A DNA stretch of 64,000 nt from Oceanobacillus iheyensis HTE831 (GTDB lineage: Bacteria; Bacillota; Bacilli; Bacillales; Amphibacillaceae), in assembly GCF_000011245.1 (NCBI RefSeq), contig NC_004193.1, positions 33,501-97,500 on the forward strand, given 5' to 3'. The notes beneath the pieces are model-generated. The model made no database searches. It saw nothing but the letters and a program-made list of their open reading frames with translations, and had not been told where the DNA came from. A program made the position numbers and the translations under genes. Positions 39,651 through 50,230 of this stretch are shown piece after piece (the first letter of the stretch is position 1; the number at the start of each line of letters is the position of its first letter).

Positions 39651-42107
39651 ATGATAGGATCAATTCCAAGGGCGGAATCGGGAACGATAGGTTTTGAGAA
39701 GTCAGGGAAAAAAGGAAAGATACGTCAGAAGATACAATCGAAGGCAAAACGATTGTTAATAGACAAAGGATGGATCTTTTATGTAACAGGATTTTTACTT
39801 GGTCGAGCAGTTATTCTATCCGCTGTATCACCTTTTGCAGTAGCTTTTATTGCTACTATATGGCTTGTCCATCGTGATAAGAGTTTGAAATCGATGATTG
39901 CAGTGTTTCTTGGCGCACTAAGCTACCAATTTGAGCATGCAATGTTTATCGGGTTAGCATTTCTAGTATTTATACTTATAGGCTCTCTAACGAAGAGTAT
40001 GAAGAACCAACAATTGGTCTTGCCAATAGTTGTATTTCTATCTACCATACTTTCTCGAATTTTTTTCTATTCTTTAAGCGACACGGTGACCTCCTATGAA
40101 TGGGCACTTTTAGCGGTAGAAGGGGTATTAGGAGCCGTACTTGTTATTATTTTTATGCAAAGTATTCCGCTTTTAGCACCAAAACGTTATAAGCCCGCTT
40201 TAAAAAATGAAGAGATTGTATGTTTAATTATATTAATTGCCTCTGTCTTAACAGGGTTTATTGGTTGGCAAATTTATGGAGCTTCTGTAGAACAAATATT
40301 TTCTCGTTATTTTGTATTAATTTTTTCATTTATTGGTGGAGCTGCGATAGGATCTACAGTAGGTGTGGTTGCAGGATTAATACTATCTCTTGCAAATGTT
40401 GCTAATCTCTATCAAATGAGTTTATTAGCTTTTTCAGGGTTGCTAGGAGGGCTGCTAAAGGAAGGAAAAAAACCAGGAACAGCAATTGGTTTATTAGTAG
40501 GTACGTGCTTAATCGGGATTTATGGGAATTCCGTGGCGTTAGTTCCTTCTTTGATGGAGTCTTCTGTAGCTATCGCTTTATTCTTATTAACACCAGCTAG
40601 TTGGTTTAACCATATAGCCAGATATATTCCAGGTACGGAAGCATATACGAATGAACAAGAGCAATATTTGCAGAAGGTAAGGAACGTCACCGCCAAACGG
40701 GTAGAGCAATTTTCTGATGTATTTCGTGCATTATCAAAAAGCTTTTCAGTAACAGACCCTACGGTGAATGATGAGCAACAGGAAGCACGTCGAGATACGG
40801 ATTACTTTTTAAGTCAGGTCACCGAGAAAACCTGTCAGGGGTGCTTTATGAAGGATCGTTGCTGGCAAAAGGAATTCGATCAAACCTACTCTTTAATGGA
40901 GGAGATGAAAGAAGATGTTACATCCGGTAAAGACCCGAACCGAAAAGTGATGCGTAAATTTGAGAATCATTGTGTCAAATCACGGAAGGTTGTAGACGCA
41001 ATGAAAGAAGAAATGAGCTTTTATGAAGCGAATCGTAAACTAAGACAACAAGTCACAGAAAGTAAGCGTCTTGTAGCAGACCAGCTACAAGGGGTATCCG
41101 ATGTTATGGAAGATTTCGCTAAAGAGATTGTAAAAGAAAGGCAGCATCATGAACTTCAAGAAGCACAAGTGGTCGCTGCTCTAAAGCATATTGGAATAGA
41201 ATTAACACGATTAGATATTTATCAATTGGAAAAAGGAAATGTCGATATAGAATTAACGGCAAGTTTTGGAGAATATCGCGGAGAAGGGGAGAAGTTAATA
41301 GCTCCGATATTATCGGATATACTTCATGAGATAATCGTTGTCAAACAAGAAGATATTTCTCCATTCCCGCATGGATATAGTCACTTTACATTTGGTTCAG
41401 CTAAAGAATTCGCAATTGAGACAGGAGCGGCAAATGCTGCAAAAGGAGGAGGTTTAGTTTCCGGAGATAGTTTTACAACAATTGAGTTGGGTGCTGGTAA
41501 ATTTGCAATGGCAATAAGTGATGGAATGGGTAATGGGAAGCGGGCACGAGAAGAAAGTATGGAAACACTCCGACTACTTCAGCAAATTTTACAATCTGGC
41601 ATTAAGGAAAAAGTGGCCATTAAGTCAATAAATTCTATTTTGTCGCTCCGAACGACAGAAGAGATGTTTGCTACGCTAGATTTATCAGTTATTGATTTAC
41701 ACGATGCACATGCACAATTTGTAAAGATTGGCTCTACACCTAGTTTTATTCGACGAGGGGCGAATATGATTAAGATAGAAGCAAGTAACTTACCGATTGG
41801 TATTATAAAAGAATTCGATGTGGAAATTGTAAAAGAACAATTACTGCCCGATGATTTATTAATTATGATGAGTGATGGAATTTTTGACGGACCCCAACAT
41901 GTAGAAAATATTGATCTATGGTTAAAGCGAAAGATTAAAGAAATGGATACTGCTGATCCGCAAGAAATTGCCGATTTATTATTGGAAGAAGTAATTAGAA
42001 CAAGGTCCGGAGAAATTATAGATGATATGACTGTGTTGGTTGCGAAGGTGAAGAAAAACACACCGCAATGGACAAGCATACCAATCTATGAGAGCAATGT
42101 GTTATAA
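39651..42107 (+). CDS. spoIIE: Stage II sporulation phosphatase SpoIIE
   Basis: Membrane-bound PP2C-type serine phosphatase (818 aa) that dephosphorylates SpoIIAA and thereby activates sigma-F in the forespore; it also interacts with FtsZ. About ten hydrophobic segments fill residues 40-325, a regulatory region with CQGCFMKDRCW follows, and the C-terminal PP2C domain shows ISDGMGNGKRAREES and MMSDGIFDGPQ with metal-binding Asp. ATG at 39651 is preferred; the GTG at 39642 overlaps the AGGAGTG RBS. Confidence 0.97.
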   Translation: MIGSIPRAESGTIGFEKSGKKGKIRQKIQSKAKRLLIDKGWIFYVTGFLLGRAVILSAVSPFAVAFIATIWLVHRDKSLKSMIAVFLGALSYQFEHAMFIGLAFLVFILIGSLTKSMKNQQLVLPIVVFLSTILSRIFFYSLSDTVTSYEWALLAVEGVLGAVLVIIFMQSIPLLAPKRYKPALKNEEIVCLIILIASVLTGFIGWQIYGASVEQIFSRYFVLIFSFIGGAAIGSTVGVVAGLILSLANVANLYQMSLLAFSGLLGGLLKEGKKPGTAIGLLVGTCLIGIYGNSVALVPSLMESSVAIALFLLTPASWFNHIARYIPGTEAYTNEQEQYLQKVRNVTAKRVEQFSDVFRALSKSFSVTDPTVNDEQQEARRDTDYFLSQVTEKTCQGCFMKDRCWQKEFDQTYSLMEEMKEDVTSGKDPNRKVMRKFENHCVKSRKVVDAMKEEMSFYEANRKLRQQVTESKRLVADQLQGVSDVMEDFAKEIVKERQHHELQEAQVVAALKHIGIELTRLDIYQLEKGNVDIELTASFGEYRGEGEKLIAPILSDILHEIIVVKQEDISPFPHGYSHFTFGSAKEFAIETGAANAAKGGGLVSGDSFTTIELGAGKFAMAISDGMGNGKRAREESMETLRLLQQILQSGIKEKVAIKSINSILSLRTTEEMFATLDLSVIDLHDAHAQFVKIGSTPSFIRRGANMIKIEASNLPIGIIKEFDVEIVKEQLLPDDLLIMMSDGIFDGPQHVENIDLWLKRKIKEMDTADPQEIADLLLEEVIRTRSGEIIDDMTVLVAKVKKNTPQWTSIPIYESNVL

Positions 42108-42274
42108 AGCAAGTCTTACAAGTATATTAAACATAACTTGATGGAATTTGATCTGCGGATGAATTTTCCGCAATAAATTGTACATGACAAGTTAATCTCC
42201 CTTACCACGAATAAATGTATAGTTTTTGATGTACTTGGCGAAGATGGTAGTGGATAAAGAGGGAGGTTAAGGCA

Positions 42275-43015
42275 TTGAAAAGCGGTACACTTAAACAAAT
42301 TTTATTATTAACAGATGGATGCTCGAATAGAGGTGAAGATCCATCAGCTGTAGCATCTTTAGCTAGTCAACAAGGCATCACGGTAAATGTTATTGGTATT
42401 TTAGAAGATGATCAAACAGAAAGTCCGGACGGTCTTCAGGAGGTAGAAGATATAGCACTTTCTGGAGGTGGCGTTAGTCAAATTGTCTATAGTGAAAATC
42501 TATCGCAAACGGTTCAGATGGTAACACGCCAAGCAATGACTCAGACGTTACAAGGTTTTGTTAATAAAGAACTTCGCCAAATACTAGGTGATCAACAATC
42601 CATGGAAGATTTAGACCCTGAGAAACGTGGAGAAATTATGGAAGTTGTAGAAGATCTTGGTGAAACAAGTGATTTAGAAGTAGTCGTTTTGGTAGATACA
42701 AGTGCAAGTATGCGAGATAAGTTACAGACCGTAAAAGAGGCATTAATGGATCTCTCTATTAGTTTGAATTCACGAGTTGGCAGAAACCGATTTTGTATAT
42801 ACAGTTTTCCTGGAAAACGGAAAGATATTGATCTAATCCTAGATTGGTCACCAAAGTTAGATTCTATATCAAGTGTATTCCCTAAGTTATCAAGTGGAGG
42901 GATTACACCAACTGGTCCTGCTATTCGTGCAGCAATGTATCAGTTTAGTAAGAAAAACTTGCTAAGGGGTATGAGGCATGAAGATGAATACGGCATCGAA
43001 GAATCCGGTTATTAA
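42275..43015 (+). CDS. yabS: von Willebrand factor A domain protein YabS
   Basis: Protein of 246 aa with two VWA-like halves. The N-terminal half starts QILLLTDGCSNRGEDPSAV, and a MIDAS motif DTSASM lies near residues 142-147 in the second part. The start is TTG at 42275 with GGGAGGT seven bases upstream and no suitable ATG. The next gene, the kinase yabT, begins 38 nt before its end, as in B. subtilis, so the two are probably functionally linked. Its role is not established. Confidence 0.88.
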   Translation: MKSGTLKQILLLTDGCSNRGEDPSAVASLASQQGITVNVIGILEDDQTESPDGLQEVEDIALSGGGVSQIVYSENLSQTVQMVTRQAMTQTLQGFVNKELRQILGDQQSMEDLDPEKRGEIMEVVEDLGETSDLEVVVLVDTSASMRDKLQTVKEALMDLSISLNSRVGRNRFCIYSFPGKRKDIDLILDWSPKLDSISSVFPKLSSGGITPTGPAIRAAMYQFSKKNLLRGMRHEDEYGIEESGY

Positions 43016-43910
43016 TTTACGACCACAACAACAAATAAGAGGTAAGTGGCATCACAAAAATTACACCGTGATTCGCAAACTTGGAGCAGGTGCAATCGGG
43101 AGCGTATATCTATGTGACTATCTTGGAAAACCAGTAGCTTTGAAAATAAGTGAAAAAGGTTCTTCGATGACAGTAGAAGTTAATGTATTAAAGTCATTGG
43201 AAAAGGTCCAAGGATATCGCCTTGGGCCTTCTTTATTGGACGTAGACGATTGGATGTCGACTAACGGACGAATCTATTCATTCTATGTAATGGAATATAT
43301 TAGAGGAGAATCTCTAAGTAGTTTTGTTCGTGCGAAAGGAAAAGCGTGGATTGGTGTATTTATGTTACAGTTGCTCGAAGACTTAGAGAAATTACATGAA
43401 TCTGGCTGGGTGTTTGGTGATTTGAAAACGGATAATCTAATGGTATCTTCTAACCCCCCTCGCGTACGCTGGGTAGATGTCGGTGGTACGACAAAGGTAG
43501 GAAGGTCCATAAAAGAATATACAGAGTTTTATGATCGGGGATATTGGGGTATGGGTACTAGAAAGGCAGAGCCAAGCTACGATCTTTTTGCATTAACAAT
43601 GGTATTTTTAAATATATATTATCCACGACGTTTTGACCGGGTAAAAGATTCTTCTGAAAAATTGTTAATGAAAAAACTTGATCAAGTGAGCGACTTAGTT
43701 CCTTATCGTCCATTGCTGCAAAAGGCACTTCGGGGGAAATATTCAACCAGCACGGCAATGAAAAAGGATCTTATGTCGTTAATGCAACAGAAACAAAAAC
43801 GAAAACACTATCATCAACGAACTAAGAAAAATCCAAATTATTTACTTGCTGAGTCAATAAGCATAGGTTGTATCGCAACAGTGTATTATCTGCTGTCTCT
43901 ACTTTTATAG
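42978..43910 (+). CDS. yabT: Serine/threonine protein kinase YabT
   Basis: Membrane-anchored Hanks-type kinase (310 aa) active during sporulation in B. subtilis, where it phosphorylates RecA and AbrB. The Gly-rich loop LGAGAIGSVYLCDYLGKPVALK holds the ATP Lys; the catalytic loop reads VFGDLKTDN and the DFG position is DVG. One transmembrane helix lies at the C-terminus (IGCIATVYYLLSLLL), so the kinase domain is cytoplasmic. There are no extracellular PASTA repeats. Overlaps yabS by 38 nt. Confidence 0.92.
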   Translation: MKMNTASKNPVINLRPQQQIRGKWHHKNYTVIRKLGAGAIGSVYLCDYLGKPVALKISEKGSSMTVEVNVLKSLEKVQGYRLGPSLLDVDDWMSTNGRIYSFYVMEYIRGESLSSFVRAKGKAWIGVFMLQLLEDLEKLHESGWVFGDLKTDNLMVSSNPPRVRWVDVGGTTKVGRSIKEYTEFYDRGYWGMGTRKAEPSYDLFALTMVFLNIYYPRRFDRVKDSSEKLLMKKLDQVSDLVPYRPLLQKALRGKYSTSTAMKKDLMSLMQQKQKRKHYHQRTKKNPNYLLAESISIGCIATVYYLLSLLL

Positions 43911-43966
43911 TAAATAGAGGTATGATAGGATAAAGACGACATTTTAGTGAAGCGGTGGGTAAATCG

Positions 43967-45367
43967 ATGAAACAATCTATTCTTTCCTTTATTCAAAAAC
44001 ATCAATTACTAAAAGAAGGTGCAAAAATTATCGTTGGTGTATCTGGTGGATCGGATTCAATGGCGTTACTGCATTTTCTTAAAAATTTGCAAGAGCAATG
44101 GGAAATAGAGGTTATTGCGTTAACCATTAATCATCAGCTACGTGGTGAAGATTCAACAGCCGATCAGAAGTTTGTAGAACAATGGTGCTTTCATTCGGAT
44201 ATAAGATGTATTGCTCATCAAGTTGATGTTGGTGAATATCAGCGCCAATACCGGGTAAGTGAAGAGCTTGCTGCCCGTAGATTGAGATATGAAATTTATG
44301 AAGCAGAGATGAGGAAACAAGGTGCTGACTATCTTGCATTAGGCCATCATGGTGATGACCAAGTAGAGACCTTGTTTATGCGGTTAACACGTGTAGCTAC
44401 TTCTAATGCTTTTGAAGGTATTCCGGTAAAGCGTTCCTTTGCAAGTGGTCAACTTATTCGTCCATTTCTCTGTGTAAACAAACAGCTAATTCTAAACTAT
44501 GTAAAAGAAAATGAAGTTCCTTTTCGGGAAGATCAAACGAATAAAGATAATAAATATACAAGGAATTATTATCGTAATGAAATTATTCCACTGCTCACCA
44601 AAAATAACGAGCGGTTATTTATAACAGCGCAACGTTTAAGTGAAACGTTAAGGGAAGATGAAAACTATTTAGCCAAAGAAGCAAATAGAATGGTTGAAGA
44701 GGTTATCATTTGGGATGAAAATTTCAGTAAAATAAGTTTCTCCAACCAAGCATTTATCGAACGCCCCCACGCTTTACAAAGACGTGCCTATCATCTAATA
44801 TTAAACTATCTGTATGATACATTACCTAAGGATTTATCTTATATTCATGAAGAGAAATTTTTTGCATTAATTGAACGACAAGAGGGTAATACTTATATAG
44901 ATTTCCCTTTATCATTACGTGTAGAAAATTCGTATGGCAAAATTCAACTATATTTTCCAAATCGACATCCTCGTCATTCTGTATTTCACTTACCGTTGCA
45001 AGTCCCTGATCAAGTGGAATTGCCTGATGGTGCTCGGATTACTTCTGAGTGGATTGATGCTACACTAGATAAAAATAGCCGCAATAATATTATTATTCCA
45101 ATTGATTCTGTAGCGTTGCCATTACATATACGAACGCGAAAACCAGGTGATCGAATGACGTGGGACGGCTTAAAAGGAACGAAAAAACTAAAAGATATTT
45201 GGATTGACGCAAAAATCCCAACAAATGAAAGGGATACATGGCCTATTGTTACAGATGATAATAATACGATTATTTGGTTGGTAGGGCTCAAAAAAGCGTT
45301 TGGTTCGAATCAATTTTGTCAAAGTGGAGAAAAGATAAAACTTAGCTATCATAAAGGGAATATTTAG
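43967..45367 (+). CDS. tilS: tRNA(Ile)-lysidine synthetase
   Basis: Attaches lysine to C34 of the CAU-anticodon tRNA-Ile so that it reads AUA (466 aa). The PP-loop SGGSDS is at residues about 26-31; the N-terminal ATPase domain is followed by two C-terminal TilS domains (IRTRKPGDRMTWDG, WLVGLKKAFG...). ATG at 43967 gives the family N-terminus; GTG at 43955 is an alternative. Followed by hpt at 11 nt, the usual pair. Confidence 0.96.
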   Translation: MKQSILSFIQKHQLLKEGAKIIVGVSGGSDSMALLHFLKNLQEQWEIEVIALTINHQLRGEDSTADQKFVEQWCFHSDIRCIAHQVDVGEYQRQYRVSEELAARRLRYEIYEAEMRKQGADYLALGHHGDDQVETLFMRLTRVATSNAFEGIPVKRSFASGQLIRPFLCVNKQLILNYVKENEVPFREDQTNKDNKYTRNYYRNEIIPLLTKNNERLFITAQRLSETLREDENYLAKEANRMVEEVIIWDENFSKISFSNQAFIERPHALQRRAYHLILNYLYDTLPKDLSYIHEEKFFALIERQEGNTYIDFPLSLRVENSYGKIQLYFPNRHPRHSVFHLPLQVPDQVELPDGARITSEWIDATLDKNSRNNIIIPIDSVALPLHIRTRKPGDRMTWDGLKGTKKLKDIWIDAKIPTNERDTWPIVTDDNNTIIWLVGLKKAFGSNQFCQSGEKIKLSYHKGNI

Positions 45368-45378
45368 GAGGATGAATC

Positions 45379-45933
45379 ATGCTTCAAGACAACATACACG
45401 GCGATATTCAAGACATTTTAATAACAGAGGAACAAATTCAGGAGAAATGTAAAGAACTCGGATCAATAATTTCGAAAGAATATGATGGTAAGTTTCCGCT
45501 TGCTATCGGAGTACTAAAAGGTGCTATGCCTTTTATGTCAGATATTCTTCGATACTCAGAGATTCATTTAGAAATGGATTTTATGGACGTTTCTAGTTAT
45601 GATGGCGGGACAACTTCAACTGGTGAAGTGAAAATCTTAAAAGATTTAAATACAAAAGTTGAAGGTCGAGATTTAATAATAGTTGAAGACATAATAGATA
45701 GCGGTTTAACGTTAAGCTACTTAGTAGACTTGTTTAAATACCGTAAAGCAAATTCCATAAAGATAGTGACGTTATTAGATAAACCATCTGGAAGAAATGC
45801 AGCGATAAAAGCAGATGTGGTAGGATTTGAAGTTCCAGATGAATTTGTAGTTGGTTATGGTCTAGATTACGCTGAAAAATATCGGAATTTACCATATATC
45901 GGTATACTTAAACCGGAAGTATATGGTGGATAA
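45379..45933 (+). CDS. hpt: Hypoxanthine-guanine phosphoribosyltransferase
   Basis: Salvages hypoxanthine and guanine with PRPP (184 aa; hprT in B. subtilis). The PRPP loop [16 protein letters not shown] is near residues 98-113, and [15 protein letters not shown] near 44-58 forms the pyrophosphate-binding loop. AGGAGG precedes the ATG. In B. subtilis this gene sits between tilS and ftsH as here, and TilS and HprT together control ftsH expression. Confidence 0.97.
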   Translation: MLQDNIHGDIQDILITEEQIQEKCKELGSIISKEYDGKFPLAIGVLKGAMPFMSDILRYSEIHLEMDFMDVSSYDGGTTSTGEVKILKDLNTKVEGRDLIIVEDIIDSGLTLSYLVDLFKYRKANSIKIVTLLDKPSGRNAAIKADVVGFEVPDEFVVGYGLDYAEKYRNLPYIGILKPEVYGG

Positions 45934-46087
45934 TAACTTTGATTATATAAATCAGGGTTGGATAAAATAAATAATCTAATAAATAATTGGAAAAATTTAA
46001 TCAAAAAATGGTTATATCATTTGTATTAAAACTTTTTCGTATGATACGATGAACTATAGTTTTTCCCCATCTGGGAGGAGGTAGGCA

Positions 46088-48115
46088 ATGAGTCAGGTAT
46101 TTCGTAATGCCTTATTCTGGTTACTCATATTCTTTGTAATCATTGGAGTTATTGGAGTAATCAACAATCAAGGTGAAGAAAGAGAACAGTATGATGTAGA
46201 GCAATTTATAAGTGCTTTAAATAATGGCGAAATCGAAGAACTCGTTTTTCAGCCATCACATGGAATTATTCGTCTAACAGGGACACTAACTGATGGAGAA
46301 ACAGAATTTGTTGCTCAGGTTCCTGATAATAATGACCTCGTGTCACAAATTACTGATACTGCTAGAGAACAAAGCCAATTAACCGTTATGGAAGAAGAAC
46401 AGCCAAGTCCATGGCTTACATTCCTAACTGGAATTATTCCGTTCTTATTAATCGGTTTATTCTTCTTATTTATACTTAGTCAGGCACAAGGAGGCGGCGG
46501 TGGCGGCCGTGTAATGAACTTCGGTAAGAGTAAAGCAAAAATGTACTCTGAAGATAAGAAAAAGGTTCGCTTTAAAGATGTCGCTGGTGCAGATGAAGAA
46601 AAACAAGAGCTTGTTGAAGTAGTTGAATTCTTAAAAGACCCACGCAAATTCTCGCAAGTAGGAGCCCGTATACCTAAAGGGGTACTTCTAGTTGGACCTC
46701 CTGGTACAGGTAAAACGTTACTTGCTCGTGCCGTTGCTGGAGAAGCTGGAACACCGTTCTTCTCTATTAGTGGTTCGGACTTTGTGGAAATGTTTGTAGG
46801 TGTCGGTGCTTCTCGTGTACGTGACCTATTTGAAAACGCGAAAAAGAATGCTCCATGTATTATCTTTATTGATGAAATTGATGCTGTAGGGCGTCAACGT
46901 GGTGCAGGGCTTGGTGGCGGTCACGATGAACGTGAACAAACACTTAACCAATTACTAGTTGAAATGGACGGGTTTGGAGCAAATGAAGGTATTATTATTA
47001 TTGCCGCTACAAACCGTGCGGATATATTAGACCCTGCATTATTACGTCCGGGTCGTTTCGATAGACAAATAATGGTTGATCGTCCTGATGTGAAAGGTCG
47101 TGAAGCTGTACTAGGTGTACACGCTCAAAACAAACCATTAGATGCAAATGTAGATTTAAAAACAATCGCAATGCGTACTCCAGGTTTCTCTGGTGCAGAT
47201 TTAGAGAACTTACTTAACGAAGCGGCGTTAATTGCTGCGCGTGATGATCGCAAGAAACTTAACCAGTTAGATATTGATGAAGCAATTGACCGGGTTATTG
47301 CTGGACCGGCTAAGAAGAGCCGTGTTATTTCTCAAAAAGAGAGAAATATTGTTGCATATCATGAGAGTGGTCATACGGTTATAGGTATGGTTCTGGATGA
47401 TGCGGATGTCGTGCATAAAGTTACGATTGTTCCACGTGGTCAAGCCGGCGGTTATGCTGTAATGCTACCTCGTGAAGATCGATATTTCATGACAAAACCA
47501 GAACTCTTTGACAAGATTACTGGGCTACTTGGTGGCCGAGTAGCAGAAGAAATTATCTTTGGAGAAGTAAGTACGGGAGCATCTAATGACTTCCAGCGTG
47601 CTACAAATATCGCTCATAAGATGATTACAGAGTATGGTATGAGTGACAAGATCGGGCCATTGCAATTTAGCAGTGGTGGTGGAGGAAACGTCTTCTTAGG
47701 ACGTGATATCCAAAATGAACAGACATACTCTGATGCAATAGCACACGAAATTGATAAAGAAATGCAGTCATTTATCAATTACTGCTATGATCGTGCGAAA
47801 ACCATTCTTACAGAAAACAAAGATCAATTAGAATTGATTGCGAAGACCTTGTTAGAGGTAGAAACGTTAGATGCAAAACAAATTAAATCTTTATTTGAAG
47901 AAGGAATATTACCAGAGCCTGAAGAAGAAACAGATGAGTTGAAGGTAAATATTAATTCTAAAGAAGATGAAGATAAAAAAGGGATTTCTTATGAAGAAGC
48001 GAAACAAAAGCTTGATGATGAAGAAAAATCGGAACGAGAAGAAATAGATTCTGAAAATACTTCCAGCGATGAAACTCAGGACGATACTTCAGAGGATCAA
48101 AACCCTAAAAATTAA
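46088..48115 (+). CDS. ftsH: ATP-dependent zinc metalloprotease FtsH
   Basis: Membrane-bound AAA+ protease (675 aa) that degrades regulators and damaged membrane proteins. Two transmembrane segments (about residues 7-25 and 112-132) flank a small external domain. The AAA module shows GPPGTGKT, second region of homology [19 protein letters not shown], and the zinc site HESGH. The C-terminal ~70 residues are very acidic. GGGAGGAGG precedes the ATG. The 154-nt upstream gap is AT rich without a clear promoter. Confidence 0.98.
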   Translation: MSQVFRNALFWLLIFFVIIGVIGVINNQGEEREQYDVEQFISALNNGEIEELVFQPSHGIIRLTGTLTDGETEFVAQVPDNNDLVSQITDTAREQSQLTVMEEEQPSPWLTFLTGIIPFLLIGLFFLFILSQAQGGGGGGRVMNFGKSKAKMYSEDKKKVRFKDVAGADEEKQELVEVVEFLKDPRKFSQVGARIPKGVLLVGPPGTGKTLLARAVAGEAGTPFFSISGSDFVEMFVGVGASRVRDLFENAKKNAPCIIFIDEIDAVGRQRGAGLGGGHDEREQTLNQLLVEMDGFGANEGIIIIAATNRADILDPALLRPGRFDRQIMVDRPDVKGREAVLGVHAQNKPLDANVDLKTIAMRTPGFSGADLENLLNEAALIAARDDRKKLNQLDIDEAIDRVIAGPAKKSRVISQKERNIVAYHESGHTVIGMVLDDADVVHKVTIVPRGQAGGYAVMLPREDRYFMTKPELFDKITGLLGGRVAEEIIFGEVSTGASNDFQRATNIAHKMITEYGMSDKIGPLQFSSGGGGNVFLGRDIQNEQTYSDAIAHEIDKEMQSFINYCYDRAKTILTENKDQLELIAKTLLEVETLDAKQIKSLFEEGILPEPEEETDELKVNINSKEDEDKKGISYEEAKQKLDDEEKSEREEIDSENTSSDETQDDTSEDQNPKN

Positions 48116-48120
48116 TTCTT

Positions 48121-48153
48121 AAGAAGTAGCCTTAAAAAGGCTACTTCTTTTTT
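48121..48153 (+). terminator. Terminator after ftsH
   Basis: AAGAAGTAGCCTT (48121-48133) / AAGGCTACTTCTT (48137-48149), perfect 13 bp with a 3-nt loop and a T tract. The group IIC intron starts two bases behind the T tract. Confidence 0.93.
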
Positions 48154-48155
48154 AG

Positions 48156-50044
48156 GTGTGCCCGGCATGGGTGCAGTCTATAGGGTGAGAGTCCCGAACT
48201 GTGAAGGCAGAAGTAACAGTTAGTCTAACGCAAGGGTGTCCGTGGCGACATGGAATCTGAAGGAAGCGGACGGCAAACCTTCGGTCTGAGGAACACAAAC
48301 TTCATATGAGGCTAGGTATCAATGGATGAGTTTGCATAACAAAACAAAGTCCTTTCTGCCAAAGTTGGTACAGAGTAAATGAAGCAGATTGATGAAGGGA
48401 AAGACTGCGTTCTTACCCGGGGAGGTCTGATCGAAACGCCAAGCACTCTTGGTAATTCATTCAGCAATGGATGGCTGAACGGTCAGAAGTCAGCAGAAGT
48501 CATAGTACCCTGCATACTCGAGAATGTAAGGGGAAGGACGGAACAATTAAGGAGAAATGTGACACTAGGCGTTAAGATTTCATGCAGACACAGACAACCC
48601 GGAAGGGCTTATCCAAAGGAGGACGTAGTGAATCTACAGGGGACTTTGGAAGGGTGGAGTGGAACTTGCACAAATAGAACGTCACATTCACGAAGAAAGG
48701 AAACCCAAGTATGTTGATGAACCAAATTCTGTCACGGGACAATCTCATTCTCGCACTAAAGCGAGTCGAACGAAATAAAGGAAGTCATGGCATAGATGAA
48801 ATGTCCGTAAAATTCCTACTAAGACATCTCTATGATAACTGGGATTCCCTTCGGGAGAACTTGAGGAAAGGAACCTATACACCTTCTCCTGTCCGCCGTG
48901 TCGAAATCCCGAAACCAAGCGGAGGAGTTCGGATGTTAGGTATTCCAACCGTGACGGATCGTTTCATTCAACAGGCTATTGCCCAAGTGCTTCATACAAT
49001 TTTTGACCCCACCTTCTCAGAACATAGCTATGGATTCAGGCCCAACCGTCGAGGACATGACGCTGTGAGGAAGGCAAGGGGGCTTATTAAAGAAGGATAC
49101 AGATGGGTAATTGATATGGACCTAGAGAAATTCTTTGATAAGGTGAACCATGATAAGCTCATGGGTGTTTTAGCGAAGCGCATCAAGGATAAGGAATTGC
49201 TTCGGCTTATTCGGAAATACCTACAATCTGGCGTCATGATAAATGGGATAGTAGTTAGCTCCGAAGAAGGCACTCCGCAAGGCGGGCCGTTGAGCCCTCT
49301 TCTTTCTAACATTATATTAGATGATTTAGATAAGGAGCTGGAGGAGCGTGGGCTACGTTTCGTTCGTTATGCGGATGACTGCAACATCTATGTGAGAACA
49401 AAGAAAGCTGGGAATCGTGTAATGAATTCCATTACTACATTTATTGAAGAGAAACTTCGCTTGAAAGTAAATAAAGAGAAATCAGCAGTGGACCGGCCTT
49501 GGAAACGTAAGTTTCTTGGTTTTAGTTTCACCAATGGAAAGAATCCAAAAATTAGAATCGCAAAAGAAAGTATTATGCGTCTAAAACAGAAAATCAGGGA
49601 AATAACTTCACGTTCCAAGCCATTTCCTATGGAAATAAGAATTGAGAAATTAAACAAATACCTGATGGGTTGGTGCGGGTATTACGCTTTAGCGGAGACC
49701 CCTTCAAAGTTTGAGGAGTTCGATAAGTGGATAAGAAGAAGATTGCGCATGTGTATGTGGAAACAATGGAAGCTTCCACGGACAAAAGTCCGAAAGCTGA
49801 TTAGCTTGGGTGTTCCTGACCACAAAGCATACGAATGGGGAAACACCAGAAAGAATTATTGGCGTATCTCCAAGAGTCCAATCTTAAGCAGAACCCTAGG
49901 CAACTCCTATTGGAGTAGACTAGGGCTCAAAAGTCTGTATCAAAGGTATGAATTTATTCGTAATACTTAATTGAACCGCCGTATACCGAACGGTACGTAC
50001 GGTGGTGTGAGAGAACGGGGGTTAGTCGCCCCCTTCTACTCTAT
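48156..50044 (+). mobile_element. Group IIC self-splicing intron with intact reverse transcriptase
   Basis: The 5' end GTGTGCCCGGC (48156) is the standard group II start. Domain I matches, from memory, the O. iheyensis group IIC intron used in crystallography nearly base for base. Domain IV carries the protein gene. Domain V (about 49973-50008) reads ACCGCCGTATACC...TACGGTGGTG. In domain VI, AGAA-C-GGGGG pairs with CCCCC-TTCT, leaving a bulged A at 50038 as the branch point; the end CTCTAT places the 3' boundary near 50044. Insertion right behind a terminator is the known habit of class IIC introns. No gene is interrupted. Confidence 0.93.
48711..49970 (+). CDS. ltrA: Group II intron reverse transcriptase/maturase
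   Basis: Intron-encoded protein (419 aa) that aids splicing as a maturase and copies intron RNA into DNA. RT blocks are intact: VEIPKPSGGVRMLGIP, FRPNRRGHDAV, DMDLEKFFD, GTPQGGPLSPLLSN and catalytic YADD (in RFVRYADDCNIYV), followed by the group II maturase domain (LNKYLMGWCGYYALAETPS). No HNH endonuclease domain, as usual for class IIC. ATG at 48711 or 48717; AAAGGAAA lies upstream. It has no frameshift or stop, so the element may be active. Confidence 0.95.
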   Translation: MLMNQILSRDNLILALKRVERNKGSHGIDEMSVKFLLRHLYDNWDSLRENLRKGTYTPSPVRRVEIPKPSGGVRMLGIPTVTDRFIQQAIAQVLHTIFDPTFSEHSYGFRPNRRGHDAVRKARGLIKEGYRWVIDMDLEKFFDKVNHDKLMGVLAKRIKDKELLRLIRKYLQSGVMINGIVVSSEEGTPQGGPLSPLLSNIILDDLDKELEERGLRFVRYADDCNIYVRTKKAGNRVMNSITTFIEEKLRLKVNKEKSAVDRPWKRKFLGFSFTNGKNPKIRIAKESIMRLKQKIREITSRSKPFPMEIRIEKLNKYLMGWCGYYALAETPSKFEEFDKWIRRRLRMCMWKQWKLPRTKVRKLISLGVPDHKAYEWGNTRKNYWRISKSPILSRTLGNSYWSRLGLKSLYQRYEFIRNT

Positions 50045-50230
50045 TGAAAAGGAAATTATTTACTTCGAGCTCACTGTGCTTGCTTTTTACTCAAGGAAAA
50101 AAGAGAATGAGAAGTATCAGAAGGTTTGAGTTCTTAAGAACATTTGTCAATGCAAGCTTTGAGCTTTTCTTATATTTCCTAAAGTATGTTATATTATAGA
50201 ACAGATAAGATAAGGAAGGTAGGCTGACTG

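Noticed and set aside
48379..48717. 112-codon open frame before the intron RT
   Set aside because: It lies in the structured domains I-IV of the group II intron; the sequence is constrained as RNA, not protein.
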